DNA of 64,000 nt from Massospora cicadina. Taxonomy: Eukaryota; Entomophthoromycota; Entomophthoromycetes; Entomophthorales; Entomophthoraceae. The notes beneath the pieces are model-generated. The model made no database searches and was not told the origin of the DNA. It saw nothing but the letters and a program-made list of their open reading frames with translations. Numbering within the stretch: the stretch's first letter is position 1; each line of letters begins with the position of its first letter. A program made the translations under genes and the position numbers. The stretch lies in contig JAKSZP010009610.1 of NCBI GenBank assembly GCA_022478985.1, positions 1-64,000 of the forward strand, read 5' to 3'. Shown one piece after another: positions 37,001-48,790 of this stretch.

Positions 37001-38151
37001 TCCCATTGTTTGACCTCGTGGGCAGACATGCCTCGGCACACCAACATGTCTGACTGGATCAGGGTGTATTTTACTGGGGCCCTAGCTGCCGACTTGACCA
37101 CTGTCAGTGTTTTGGCCCCTTCAGGTAGTACTTTTAGTTTTTTGTAAAATTTTCTCAGGTGTCCGATCCCTCAGATTTGGTCCCCAATATTTTTTCAACC
37201 TGGTTGGGGTTGGTCCCAATTGGTTCATATTAGTTATGCGATTGGCTCTGTGCTAATCTAGTCCCTTATGACAGCTTATAATTGTCAGAATTTGTCCTGA
37301 TTTTCCATTCAAGATTAGCCATCGATTCATGGTTGATCTAGAATCCCCTGTCAACATGAATTCATTGGGGATTGAGCCTGATGGTGTATCAGGGATCACG
37401 CCCAACAGTTTTCTCATATTGCCAAATCAATTTGGTCAGGGATCGTTCGCCCCCCTAACTGGGCCTTTTCAGAATTGGTGCCCAACTTCTTCTTCACTCA
37501 AATACCTCCAAGTGGATTTGGTAAGTTTCTCTGTGTCAGTAGAGAACTTTTTATAGCTTTTCTCTGTTGGTTTGAGCTGCTGATTTTTGTCAATCAAATC
37601 CAGATCGGTTTTGGATCCTACCAAAACTTCTTCCAGGTTTTTTGTTTTTTCTACAAAATTTTTTCACCCTACAAGGCCCCAATCCCCTCCACTGGTTGAG
37701 GTTCAGTGGGGAATATTCCCAACAACGCTGTTCTCAGTGTCAGGCCTCGCTCCCTGAAGGTTTCTCTTATCATTTGGTTGTCAGTGGTCAACTATCCTAG
37801 GGAGTTGACCCCGTTATCCGCGCTAGTCACAAGGGCCCCATGGCCCATCAACACATTCACACATTTCATTGTCTTTCATGTCACCAAATTGTTACTTGAT
37901 GTACACGTGTTGTATTGCCCTTCCCCATTTTTAGTCAAGTGGGGGCTTGGGCCAGCGGGAGGTTCATTAGATGGTATGTCCATCATAGCGTCCTTCATAT
38001 TATTATTGTTAATTGATATTGGCGCAGGCAAGTTGTCCATTTCTATTTGCTGCGCACAGATGGGCGGATTGACTTTCCTACACTTGGGTGGTTGTCTGTG
38101 GTTCACTGGTCTATAATTGCTGTGCGCACTGGCAGTTGGTTGCTCTCTCAA
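34100..38151 (-). pseudogene. LINE B ORF1: W-repeats, RRM-like, CCHC
   Basis: Minus-strand pieces from a start near 38151 suggest one long protein. The N-terminus is polar and low in structure (38151-37876). A long tryptophan-rich repeat array follows (about 37070-35560). Next is an RRM-like stretch with VTFQNLPTN and ILSYYGEVQEFW (around 35190-35060). A degraded CCHC knuckle, ACRFPYHTGYTMAQC (around 34905-34860), has Pro and Tyr where the second Cys and the His are expected. A Lys-rich tail ends it (34546-34355). RRM plus knuckle is typical of LINE ORF1 RNA-binding proteins; the repeat array is not. It is about twice the usual ORF1 length. Stops and frameshifts are scattered through it. Confidence 0.68.
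35560..37070 (-). repeat. Coding array of Trp-containing repeats in LINE B ORF1
   Basis: Translated on the minus strand, at least nine units loosely follow A-x-x-W-x-x-A-G-[FWI]-x-x-x-x-A-x-x-W. Examples: RGMSAHEVKQWEALQF, EEALPWITAGFKATEALHW, DLMKAGWTKEKAVEW, WSLEEAINW, EWLKAGIRIKTIQDW, AAKGFTPSKAFQW, SPESVLKW. Spacing is roughly 17-25 residues. The pattern suggests paired amphipathic helices, as in solenoid repeat proteins. The DNA itself is not an obvious tandem repeat, so the units are old or selected at protein level. Function unknown. Confidence 0.72.
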
Positions 38152-38207
38152 TTCTTGTTCAGTTCACTTTATGATTTAAACGGTGATGTATGTGAGAGAG
38201 AAAAAAA

Positions 38208-38224
38208 CCTTAACTACTAAGCAA
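38208..38224. repeat. LINE B target duplication, right copy
   Basis: CCTTAACTACTAAGCAA, identical to 30355-30371. Sequence beyond it (to about 38235) would be the 5' flank of the tRNA-like sequence. Confidence 0.92.
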
Positions 38225-38412
38225 GAAATTCTATAATTTTGTAAGTTGTGAGATATATTAGATTTACCAGATTATAACTTTTCTATTATGATTTTAAGTA
38301 AAATCTTTACATTGAGCAAGGTTGCCAATTGTTCAACTAGTTATATAAATTTTTAGACTTTCAAGTGTGAAGTTTCACCTTTGTTTGGTCCATCTATAAT
38401 AGCAAATGATGA

Positions 38413-38999
38413 TGCTCTGACTTCCAAAAAGTATCAGGAGAAATTACCAATAACGTAAAATGTGACCAAAATTTGAGGGCACCCTTTCCAGAAACATTAA
38501 TAATCTTTTTATGAAATTTATATTAGTCGATATTAAATTTACTAATGATTTATACCTATGTGAATGAATACTATTTAATTTTCAGCAACCAATGCCATTA
38601 AATTCTATAATTCAATTATCAACATTGACTTAAAAAATTTTATATTTTCTACCTACTCCTAGGTCCATGTAAGCCCTAGAATAAGGTTGAGAATTAAATA
38701 TTCTAACTCATTGTAGAAAAAATGTGATGAATAAATAGATGGGCATTTTATTGCCACCTATCACCTATAATAATCTCGAGTTTCATCCCTAATAAAGCAC
38801 TTTGGGTATATATACATTATCTGATAATCTGAATTCCTATCTATATATATTGATAGGCGACATTTGCTAAGGTTATTTCTAAACCTAGTTTCCAATTTAA
38901 CTGCTGAACTATTTTTGCTCATTTTAAGCTTCCTACCTCTATACATTAAAGTATATATCATTACCAACCCCTGCAAACCTGTGCAGCAGCCACTATACA
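38413..38999 (+). repeat. LTR of family H, copy 2
   Basis: Related to 8647-9261 in the same orientation: AAAAAGTATCAGGA, GATGGGCATTTTATTGCCA and ACCTGTGCAGCAGCC blocks in the same order. It ends in TATACA. No TGGTGCTCA primer site follows and no interior is recognisable, so it is probably a solo LTR. The start is inferred from alignment and no target duplication is evident. Confidence 0.55.
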
Positions 39000-39957
39000 C
39001 CACTAGAAAGGTGCAGTAATAGCTAAAATCATGAAATTGCCCAAGGTTTTTAAAGTTTGCCATACAGTCCCTCCATATTCTTGATATCAACCAGGCAGGG
39101 GTGATGTTTAATTGGTGCTTAGGCGTCATATTTCTAAGGCACAGGTTTTAGACTCTTTTAAATAAAGCGCTGTATGAAGACAGACGTCTTAGTAAACTTG
39201 TAAAAAGGACAACTTCAGAAAGAGGTTTCCTATTATAAATTCAGATAAAGCACAATGTATTATCAACCTATCAAAGTCTCAAATTCTTCACCAGATGATA
39301 TTTTTATCTAAGTTCCACTCTGCTAACGTAAGAAAAAGATCATTCCACTCTTAGTATTCAGTCTAGATATCCTTTTCTACTAACGTTACCATTGATGCTT
39401 ATGATGTTTACTAAGCTGCTCTCCAAAGTAATAGAATAATGGGTAATGATTTAAATTAGATTAAGGAACGATTTTATAAGGCTCAGTTTATTTTACAGCG
39501 TAATTGCATTAAACTGATTACATTAGAGGCTCTGGCGGAGCGCCATAATAAAATAAGATTTCTCCTACTAAAAACTTTCACTGATGCAAGGGAAAAATAA
39601 CGGATAATTTATAGGTAGCAGAAGCAGATCTAATTTCTCAAGCCAAGGGCCTAATATATTACTAGATTGAGGGAATAGAAGTTGCACTTTGGATTATGAT
39701 TTTGATCCGCCAGATTTGTGAACCTCCAGATTAGGGTTAGAAACACCAGGAGTAAGTTAAACAACTTTGGCACTCCTTAAGAAGTTGAGCCCAATGCGCT
39801 TGAGACTCACTATACCATTGAAGCCCATTTCTAGGTATTAGTAAAATATGGATATTAAACAAGTATTTCTTGAACTGATGGGTTGTCAAATCAATTTCAA
39901 CATTTACCCCCAATTGACCAAACATCAGGTTATAAGGATAAGTGGGGGTCTACCCAG
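39000..39957. other. Unassigned stretch left of gypsy A
   Basis: It should contain the 3' LTR of minus-strand element A, but I could not place a polypurine tract or LTR ends. The minus frame 39925-39737 probably continues the post-integrase region. The remainder is AT-rich without motifs. Confidence 0.4.
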
Positions 39958-39969
39958 CTATTGATAAAT

Positions 39970-41425
39970 AGAGGCTGAAGGCCTGGAGTGCGGGTAGTGC
40001 ATCTTTAAAGAATTGTCATGCACTAAATTATTAAGATGTCCCTTAGTAGGCTCATTCATATTGTATGTATCAGTGGACGTCTTCTCTAGGATCTTGAAGG
40101 GTTTTTCCACATGTGCGCCAGTTTGTTGGTTTGCGCAAACCCATGGTTTCCATAGAACCAAACCATTTCGCCTACCTTAAAGTAGACAAGGTCTGCCAGC
40201 ACTCATTATCCTGTGCTCTAGCCTTGACCTTCCACTCCAGAGCATTTTTGTAAGTGGAGCTTTGTAATTGAATTAACTTTTGGGCAAGCTTCTCCAGATA
40301 ACTACTAGGACTCATTTGTTCTTCCACAATGCATAAATAATAAAAGGTGTGGCAACGTGGCTGTCTCCCGTTTAATAATGTGAATGGGGAAAAATGTGGT
40401 TAAATGGTAAGCAATATTGTAAGCATCTATAGCGGAAGGCAAAAAGAGGTTCCAGGTTGACGCTTTGCCAGCAAAAGCTTCCATAAGATACCAACAAGCT
40501 ACCATTTACCCATTTATGGTACCATAAGTCTTCAGGTGATAAGGAGTGGATAATACCCCTTGGATGTCCATTCAATCATTGAGCTTTAAGATCATTGGGG
40601 TCTTAAAGTAGGTCATATATCCATTAGTAACAACCAAGGGTAACCGTGCCATTAACAGTTTCAAAAATGAACTTAGCGGTAGTCATGGCTCCTATGTCCC
40701 TTACTGCCTTAGCTTCCACCCACTTGGTTAAATGGTCAATAGCCGCAATAAAGTATATTTACTGACACAGTGCATTGGTCAAGGGTTCCATGACGTCCAT
40801 GGAGACCTTGTTACAAGAAAAATTAAGTTTTAAAAATTGATAGTATGTGGCTTTATGATAGGGGGCTTCTGCTTGACATTCGTGACAACAGTTAAGTGCC
40901 TCATGGATATTATATGACATGGAGTTCCAATAGCAATTGGTCTTTTGTTGAAAAATATCTTTTCAATTTACCATGGCCCGTGGCCTTATGAGAAGCTATA
41001 TTCAAGTCCATCCGCTCTGTAAGCCTAGGAAAGAGAAATGTTTGCCCATCAATAACCTTATATAATTTCCCTTTGTCTACAAAGGTATTCGCTCTGTTTT
41101 TGTTCAACTTCAGTTGAACCTTGATAGGGTCATTGGTGTATTGCTGATTAATCAATTTTAGTAAATAACTCATTTTTAAAATCTTGTGCTTGGTTGGTTG
41201 CTCGCTTCTGGCCCTAGATTTCAACTGAGATTCGTGGATCCTTGCGTTGATTCTTTGATTGAATTTGATAGACTGGGCAATAATAGTATGAAGACTATTA
41301 TTATTGTTGATTGCCCTAAAAGCCACGTTGAGTCTATTGTCCAACGCTAGACAGGTCTTCTTCCTCTTAATGCTATTTTGATACTGTTTGGGAACACTTT
41401 CTCTATTTCCTTTTCTCAGAGCCAA
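39970..41425 (-). pseudogene. Integrase of gypsy A
   Basis: The minus frame 41425-40910 contains the zinc-domain histidines in DLNIASHKATGHGKLKRYF after FVDKGKLYKVIDG, a common pre-integrase strand in gypsy elements. Around 40890-40870 the Cys pair follows (CCHECQAE-like). The core continues through 40820-40690 (DVMEPLTNAL, then AIDHLTKWVEAKAV-like) and 40575-40305 (YRCLQYCLPF-type remnants of the YN[SI]xxH region). The integrase joins element DNA to the chromosome. Multiple frames are used, so it is disrupted. Confidence 0.75.
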
Positions 41426-41429
41426 GCAG

Positions 41430-42180
41430 AGATTTTGATAAAACCAAATTTAAGGATATCTGATCCTTGCACTCTTCTCTTAAGAATAATGCTTTAACCA
41501 AAGTAAACAATAAAGTTATTATCAAGCTTTAATCTGTTTCTATTAGGGAATAATTGATGTTTTTATAAATAGAAACACAGAACTTTTCAGCTGTCGCTGG
41601 GAATTATTTGTGCTCCTATACTGGTTTGACCCTCAAGTGTTAGGCACAAATCTCATTGTGTACTGTTGCCTTGAGTTTCTTAGGCAGCGTAATCCTCAGG
41701 TGTTCAGCGACCAAACAATTGGTATTAGGGACTTGAAACCAATTCTTTCAGCTTATGACGATTTTACTCTTCCTCCGGTGTTTGAACGTTTTGGTAGTTT
41801 CTGAAAAATCCAATCCACTCCGCTATGAATGATTCCCTATAAATTGACTATTGGGTGTTATTCTCATATTGAATTATTGCTTGAGTTCGTCAGGATGATG
41901 ACTGACAATAATCTCATCACTTGACGGCCTCAAATATCATTGGGGATGATGCCCAACAATAATTTATTAGTCGGTGGCCTCAAATATCATTGGGAATGAT
42001 GTCAGACAATAATCCCATCAATCGTCCACTGTTGGTGATTCTATATGATTATAACTTAAAAACCAAATCTATCAATTGGCTAAAAGGTTGTAATATGTGG
42101 TCATCAGAAATTATGACACTTATCATCCCTATCAGCCAATAGGACTACATTAAGCAACCTTGACAACCATCACATTTTGA
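41430..42180. other. Extra segment between RNase H and integrase of gypsy A
   Basis: In element C the RNase H to integrase spacer is a few hundred bases at most, whereas here about 0.75 kb more is present. The part at 41880-42025 is a tandem repeat. The plus frame 41610-41804 (64 codons) has no recognised motif. It may be a small insertion or an expanded linker. Confidence 0.4.
41888..42025. repeat. Tandem repeat, 50-51 bp period
   Basis: About 2.7 copies; the blocks CCTCAAATATCATTGG (41928 and 41978) and GATGATG..GACAATAAT recur every 50 or 51 bases. Confidence 0.75.
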
Positions 42181-42184
42181 TGCT

Positions 42185-42873
42185 TTACCCCAAGTTAGTG
42201 TTGAATTTCAAAGTCATATTTCTGTAGCGTTAAGGCACAGCAGGCTAACCATGCTTTGAGCTTAATCAGATTTGGGGTCAGCATATTGAGGCATGGTCTG
42301 TTACCAAGATGAAATGCACTCCATGAATATAAACGCAAGTTTGTTTGCACGCATAAATGACAGCTAGACACTCTTTCTCAGTAACAGTATAATTTCATCC
42401 ATGAATATCCGGTGTCTGACTTCAGTACGTGATGGGGCGTTCTTCCCCTTTAGTATCAAGATGGGATGTCAAGATCAATTGGCGGTGAGGGAGGCGTCCA
42501 TTTGTATGATAAAAGGTTTATTAAATTGGGATACAATGATATCATGCTTTTTTTTAGTACTAGATGGTTACAATGATATCATGCTTGAGCCAAGAAAAAT
42601 CATATTTTCAAAAGCAAATGGCATGCTTCCATTCAATCAAATTTAACTCTGGTATTTAAAGTGAAATAAAGGTTCCTCTGTGTTTCTAAATGTTCATGAA
42701 CTGTAGATATTAGCTGATTACCCCCAAAAAATCTAATATCCCGCTTACTCCTTGGGTGGGACATCTTTCTTCAATAGCTTTAATCTTATAAGGCTGAGTG
42801 CTTAAGCCATGTTTTACAATGACGAACTCCAGATAATCTAGTTGTTTGTGGAGGAAATTGCATTTATGAACTT
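42185..42873 (-). pseudogene. RT end and RNase H of gypsy A
   Basis: Minus-strand sequence matching the corresponding part of element C: the region around 42760-42720 parallels the KxAIQxxxxPTSKRDLQVFLG connection of C (57140-57080), and 42420-42190 contains the YTVTEKECLAVIYACKQTCVYIHG-type RNase H segment in broken frames. The right edge at about 42874 is where LINE A copy 3 begins. Stops are frequent. Confidence 0.65.
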
Positions 42874-43199
42874 TTGTTTTTCAAGTTTTTCTTTCCCATA
42901 ATAATCACATTAGTTACAAAGATTCAATTCAAACAACAAATTTGATAATCTCACAGGAGAGATGGGAGACATCAATGAAACAAGCTTAAATTGAGCGAAA
43001 GTCATATCAGTAAATGCACAGAACGGTGCACCAAAGAGCAAGAAACGCCCTAGGGGGACTGGGAACCAATGCCGCTAAAAAAACCACAAACCTAGACACC
43101 GTGTGGGTTTGAGGAATTCACAACTAAACTAAACTTATACCTCAAAATCACATATGCCCAACCCCTCACACCGGTAGGGCACAGGCTCCAACTTTACCT

Positions 43200-44190
43200 A
43201 GGGGTGATTCTCCAACTTTATGGGAGAAAGTGGGCGAGGCACAGGCCTCCTTTTCCACCACACGGTGTACATTACCACCCATACAATACATCACCATTGA
43301 TTAACATGAGTTTTGAAACCAAAGAAGATACAGACGCCACATCAAGGTCTGCATCAAAATTGCCCTCCCTGAAGGCAAAAGAATTATGTGCACTGTGCGC
43401 ACCAGATGGAACAAAGGGAAAAATTTGTTCATCTCTTTTGACTCGCTCCCAACCAACCTCCCCCATAAAGTAATTAAGAAGGAGCTCCAAGCTGGACTTT
43501 CCAGCTACTGAGAGATTAAACAAATTTGAATTAAAGTGGTTTCACCTAATGCTGAACCTGTGCACATGTAAGGCAATAGCTGTGGTCAATTTGCACCTCT
43601 AGGTGGCCAAGGACCTCACAAAGATACCATGCACAGTGGTGTTTCACGTCCCAGATGGTGGCGTGTCAAAGGTATTCTGCATCACACTGGAAAGCGCACC
43701 GCCAATCTTCAATCACTACAGAGCATTGGGGCACAAGATGAACGCATGCCCATTAAGGAGGGCCTAATGGCCCCAGACTTCTGTGACAACACCATATATG
43801 AGGATAGTGAAGACTTCGCCAAAATAATTGACACAACACGGCTTCCTCTGAGGAGAGGATGGGCAATACATTCTCTTAGACCCAGTTTTACCCAAAGTGC
43901 GCAAAATGGCATAGAAGGCCTCCAAATGGGCTGCGGCTATGGAAGCATTGCTCGCGGCCTCCTCCAGCACCTTCAGCCAAATTCAGGAAGACATGGAGGA
44001 AACTAACTTAGCCAGCCAATCAGATCAAAATACCCAAGATGAAAAATTTCTCAACTATTTGACTGAAACACCACGTGATAACAATTAAGCAAATTTAGCT
44101 AGACAATTCAACTTGACCATTGAAAACATACGCGCCACACACCTACAAGTCAAACCCCGCAGCCACAGAGAGCAACCAGCACACCACATC
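43200..44190 (+). pseudogene. LINE A copy 3 ORF1 remnant
   Basis: Frames at 43204-43473 and 43629-44006 lie where ORF1 should be, upstream of the endonuclease. The stretch LKAKELCALCAPDGTKGKICSSLL and the later charged segment resemble ORF1 pieces of copy 2 only loosely, and no intact CCHC knuckle was seen. Identification rests mainly on position between the shared 5' end and ORF2. Confidence 0.45.
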
Positions 44191-44389
44191 AGACTACCAT
44201 GAGTCATGAGCGGAAGAGACCAAAGCTAAAGCCACTTAATGGCAAGACCCACGTGAAATTGGCACGGGGTAAGGGATTGAACAACTGCACATATGGGACA
44301 GGCCCAATCAACTGCAGCCAATACTGGAAATAGAGCGAAGAGATAGGGCTGGACGGCCCTCCCAACCACTCCTGAGGCGCAGTGGGCAC

Positions 44390-47300
44390 CTCAATGTCTA
44401 TAGGGACATTAAAAATTGCGGGAGCCAGGTCTCAATTATCCCAAACCAAAAAAGCTGGACTTCCTGCGGAAACACCCTGTAGATATCTTGGCCATCCAAG
44501 AAACCCAAAGTCTACAGGGGCAAGTGGAATCCTGGTCAATTAGGGTCACACCATCCCAATTGGTATGGACGTCCCACTGTGGGGTGGTTATCTATAATAA
44601 TAAAAAAATAAAAATCACTAACTCAATTTTCTATCTACACGGCCACATCCTGGTAGCAACAATTGCATGCCAAGATGACAATTTTTAATATCATCCATCT
44701 ATGCACTGTGCACTGCAGCTGAGAGGAAGCAAATCCTCGAGACCATCCCAACACTCGCCCTCCCACTAGGTACCATTCTACTGGGTGACTATAACAGCTG
44801 GGATGACTCAAACATGGACCAATGGCCTAAACCCAGGGGATATCACCTGGGGCATATTGAATTCTGTGCATTGAAGGCATCCCTCAGCTTACATGATGCT
44901 CTCCACCCAGGTCACTTCTCCTCCCTCATATGACTCGCCCCAACAGACATGAGAGAACGCTCATATCAATGAGAAAATCAACTTCATCCTCGCCCTGAAA
45001 ACCCACTGCATGAACATTTCCAACTTCTTGACCAAAAAGATACACTTCTCTGACCACCGACTTGTTTCAGTGCAGCTTTTGCCAACCCTCACTCCTGCAC
45101 AGGCGTCAAACTGGAAGAAGGTGCACCCTAAAAATATAAAACTGCCAAGATATCCAACTGGGTCAAAAATGAGACCACAAATCCTAAAAATCATAGCTCC
45201 ATTCGTATCAGACCTCATTGCAACCTGGACAAATTTCAAAGTCAAATTTTAAATAAAACTTGCAATCTTGACTGCATAAGTACACCGCCAACACAGCCAC
45301 AATTAGGCGCACCTTGGTAGAGCTGGACCACCTCAAGCAACACACCACAAATTCTGGCTACAGCCTCAACTTAGGGCGTAAATGGGCGGAAATATCCGCC
45401 CCCATTAACGCCCTCCTCTTTGAACACCAGCGTAAAATCAAAGTTTCAAAAAAAGGTAAGTTAATAAAAGAAGGCAAAACCTGCTTGTCATACTTCATCT
45501 GCCAATCTCACTCCCACAGCAATCATCCCACATGCATACAAATCTGCAAAGGTGACAGAACCATGGCATCTGACTCAGCAAAGGGAAAGGCGGAAGTACA
45601 CTGCTACTACACCAAACTATTTCGTAATACTCCAACTGACCCCAAAAATTAAAAAATTTATACACACCGCCAGAATACAAATCACATGACCAGACTACAA
45701 CTTATTAAGTCTAATCATACAGGAGGAGCTCTGGGACACAGTCCGGGGTGCACCACGTCAGAACTGCCCAGGGCCTGATGGGATACCCAAAAAGTTCTAA
45801 AAAAGTGCTTCCATAAAATCGCCCCCCTCCTCTAGTCATCAATGAACCATACCTGCTAGAGACACGCCTCCACCTGTTGGCCAGGACTTCTATGTCATAA
45901 TACTGTAAAAAAGGTCTACCAACTGTACCTGGCCAACTGGCGCCCAAATGCACTCTCTAACTCTGGCATAAAACTATTAACAAAAATTTTAGCCACCAGA
46001 CTAGGCAAAATAGCCTCTAAAATCCTGTCGCCCAATCAGTTTGGGCTCATACAGGGCGTTCAATCTGACTAATATACACTCAGTTGCTAATATATGCCAA
46101 TCCAAAGCATCTGAAGCCCTGGTATTATTAGACCAGGAGAAAGCATATGACCGTGTTAGTTTGCTAGACCTGAAGGAAATCGTAAGCGCCTTCAACTTCC
46201 ATCCAGATTCATAGACTGGGAAATGCTCATAACAGAGTCCGCATCCATGGCTGTCTGTGGCCCTGGCTTTCATAACAACAAAATCACACCACACAGAGGG
46301 CTTAAACAAGGGGACCCCCTCATCCCGATGCTGTATAACTTCAGTAATGATCCGCTCCTTCACGTTGCTGACTCACGCCTCATGGGCATCACTGCACAAG
46401 GCCAACCAATAGTCAAGATACTAGCCTTTGCGGATGACTGTGTGGTAGGTATAGCTAACAACAATGCCCGACAGCTGTAACACACCCTGGAGGATTATTC
46501 CGTTGTGAGCAAAACATCGCTCAACAAAAAAGAAATGGAAATAATTCTCTTAAGCAAAATACTAACAACTGGACCACAACACTTGAATTCTACATTTCCC
46601 CACAGAAACAACCCAATCATCCTACCTTTCACATCACCCTCCTCAGGCAAACCCTGTTCGCCACCTTGGGATCTGCTGGAAACAGAGGTGTATGCCAATG
46701 ATACAAATGAGAATAACCTACTACCGTGGATGTCCAATTTCTCTGCCACCGCTAAGGGACGAGCCCCAGGACTAACAGGGCGAGTAACAGTTGCCAACTC
46801 ACTCATCCTTTTAATGCTGTGGTTCCCCGCCCATGCAATCTCCTTCTCACCTTCATTTATATCTTTAGTCCACGCACTAATCCAGGTATGGCTGTGGACT
46901 GGGTCCCAGCCACCTGTACAGATGGAAACAAAATTTGGCCCATGCTCCAGTGGTGGCATGGGCCTAATAGACTTTGAAGACCACGCCAACCGCATATTGG
47001 ACACCTGGATAGAGGAAGTCCTAGCTCCAAATCTCCCACAACACTGGTCCAAAGCGACAAGGCCTACTTTGTACAGTTGCTCACACTATCCATCCCCACA
47101 ACCCATCCAGCATGCTCACATACCTTGCAAACTGTCCCAAGGCAGCAGGCCCACATGGAACCCCATCACTTCAAAACGCCTCCTCAGCACAATTTGGCAC
47201 ATATGATGGACCTTCACTATCACAGGAACTAGTCATGGATGGGGAAGGCCAATAGCTTGCTTCGCTAAGGGAACTGAACAACCATCAGAGGGCTACATAT

Positions 47301-47990
47301 GACGTGGTCCTCTCATTGCAAGAATCAACCACCAGTATGTCTTAGATATCCCCTACGTCCTCATGACACAGAAGGCAATATGGAGGCTCGCACATCATCC
47401 TAATCTCCAGTAAAGGGTAAGAGCTAACACCTGGCGTTGCCTCAGAAGAACATACATGACAGAAGACCGCTCCAACTCTCTTCATGAAGCTTGCGCAGTG
47501 TGTAGAGGAGAAGCACCATACACCACCTCCTTGAAGCATGCCCGCCATCTAGAGCCATATGGTAGGAAGTTGCGCATCTTCTTAAAAACCCGCAATGACC
47601 AAGAGCTGTCAATCAACAGAAGCCTTCTCGAAATCCTACTTGAATCCCTGATACCACACCAAACTCCGCTACCTTATAGTCTCCATTACACTGTGTACAA
47701 TCCACACCATAGCGCTAGATGACTTCAAGGAAACCAAGTTGATTATCCGTGGGACAATCGGCAGAACTCACCTACACTTACTGGAACAATTTTTAAGCCT
47801 GGGTATATGGATACATGAGGCCAAAGTAACAAAGACTTGTTGAGATATGTTCCCAGTCTGGTTTCTACATGCGGACCCCTTCCTTCACACCTGCTCCATA
47901 ATAGGGGGAAGCCCCTTGGAGTAGGGCATCCAGCCCCCATTACTTGGTGGTACCAGAAGGCAACAGGGGTAGCTCATCTACTCTGGGGTG
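44390..47990 (+). pseudogene. LINE A copy 3 ORF2 (endonuclease-RT)
   Basis: In order: endonuclease start KKLDFLRKHPVDILAIQETQ (44446 onward, with the catalytic Glu in QET); VVIYNNKKIKI; endonuclease end KIHFSDHRLVSVQLLPT near 45045; RT fingers 45314-45652 (GKLIKEGKTCLSYF); RT core LANWRP near 45930; RGLKQGDPLIPMLYNF near 46300; active site LAFADDCVVGI near 46420; GRVTVANSLI and CSSGGMGLIDFEDHANRIL (46505-47206); zinc motif CAVCRGEAPY with a later His and Cys (47490-47560). Stops, such as one soon after FADD, and shifts break the frame. Confidence 0.86.
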
Positions 47991-48103
47991 CCTAAATCTC
48001 GCCAAAATTCACCTCCCCTATCCCATTCCATATAGTTTAAATTGATATTGTCTGTCCCCCGGTCAACTTGCCTCAGTTAAATAAAAAGAAGGTTGATTTT
48101 CAA

Positions 48104-48790
48104 ATTGACTTGTGCCAACCGGTGGGAAACTTCCTCAAAATGTATGCAGATAATCCATAAAAGTTCTGTAAAACAAATTTTATTGTCCAAATACCTTAGC
48201 AGCCGAAGGTTTTTAACTACCTCAATATGCTATAAATAGCCTTCTGAAAGGTTCCTGGGGCATTGTACAGCCATTTTGCCATCCAAGTTGGTTGGTATAG
48301 ACCCTTGGCGGTGATCATTAGCACACTTATCATGTTTCTCCTTCAGCAGAATAATCTTCCAATAGCCAGAGATTAAGTCTATAGTGGAAAAGTACTAGGC
48401 ACCGCCCAAGAGATCCAGTACATCATCAATATGGGGTAGATGTTATTAATATTTCTTGGTAGTATTGTTGAACTTCCAGTAAACTATCACCACTTGATTA
48501 GACCTGATTTCTTCTTAATAGCCAAAACTGGGGCCGGTCCCAGGACTCTTATATGGGACTAGGATCCCCTGCTGTACTAGCTGATTAATTACCGCGTTAA
48601 TCACCTCTTTCGCTTCTTTAGAGAACCTAATAGGATGAAGGTGAATGGAGGATGTGTTATCAGTATCAATTTGGTGAAGCACATCATGTTCACACCCCAA
48701 ATTGTAGTCAATTATTTGCAAAATACTGCTGTACTCGTCAAAAAAAAGCCAACACTTGGTCTTTTTCACTCTCTGTCAGCTTAAAGAGGC
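48104..48790 (-). pseudogene. RT N-terminal half of gypsy A
   Basis: The minus frame 48769-48515 reads DVLHQIDTDNTSSIHLHPIRF, then EVINAVINQLVQQGILVPYKSPG. This is the standard finger region of gypsy RT (H-x-I-x-T/D ... P-x-R ... E-x-x-x-Q-x-x-E/Q-M-L-x-x-G-I-I-x-P-S-x-S-P). Further down (48280-48230) are remnants of GLYQPTWMAKWLYNAPGTFQ. LINE A copy 3 interrupts the domain right after this. Confidence 0.75.

Larger units (their letters stand above)
30372..38207 (-). mobile_element. LINE B, apparently full length (7.8 kb)
   Basis: A minus-strand APE-type LINE flanked by a perfect 17-bp duplication, CCTTAACTACTAAGCAA, at 30355-30371 and 38208-38224. It ends 3' in TTATAAAAAAA and starts 5' with TTTTTTTCTCTCTCAC. 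It encodes an unusually long ORF1 (about 4 kb of reading region) and an ORF2 with endonuclease, RT and zinc motif. It is a different family from LINE A: the ORF1 proteins look unrelated and the 3' tails differ. Coding frames contain stops and shifts, although the target duplication is intact. Confidence 0.9.
42885..48092 (+). mobile_element. LINE A copy 3, inserted in gypsy A
   Basis: Plus-strand LINE of about 5.2 kb. TTGTTTTTCAA (42874-42884) and TTGATTTTCAA (48093-48103) form an 11-bp target duplication with one mismatch. The 5' part shares AATTCAA and TTTGATAATCTCAC with copy 2. The 3' end reads CCGGTCAACTTGCCTCAG then TTAAATAAAAAG, like copies 1 and 2. The target is the RT gene of gypsy A, which resumes on both sides. 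Divergence from copies 1 and 2 and many stops show an old insertion. Confidence 0.87.

Noticed and set aside
46505..47052. Minus-strand frame opposite LINE A copy 3
   Set aside because: The plus-strand frame over the same interval carries the RT C-terminal motifs.
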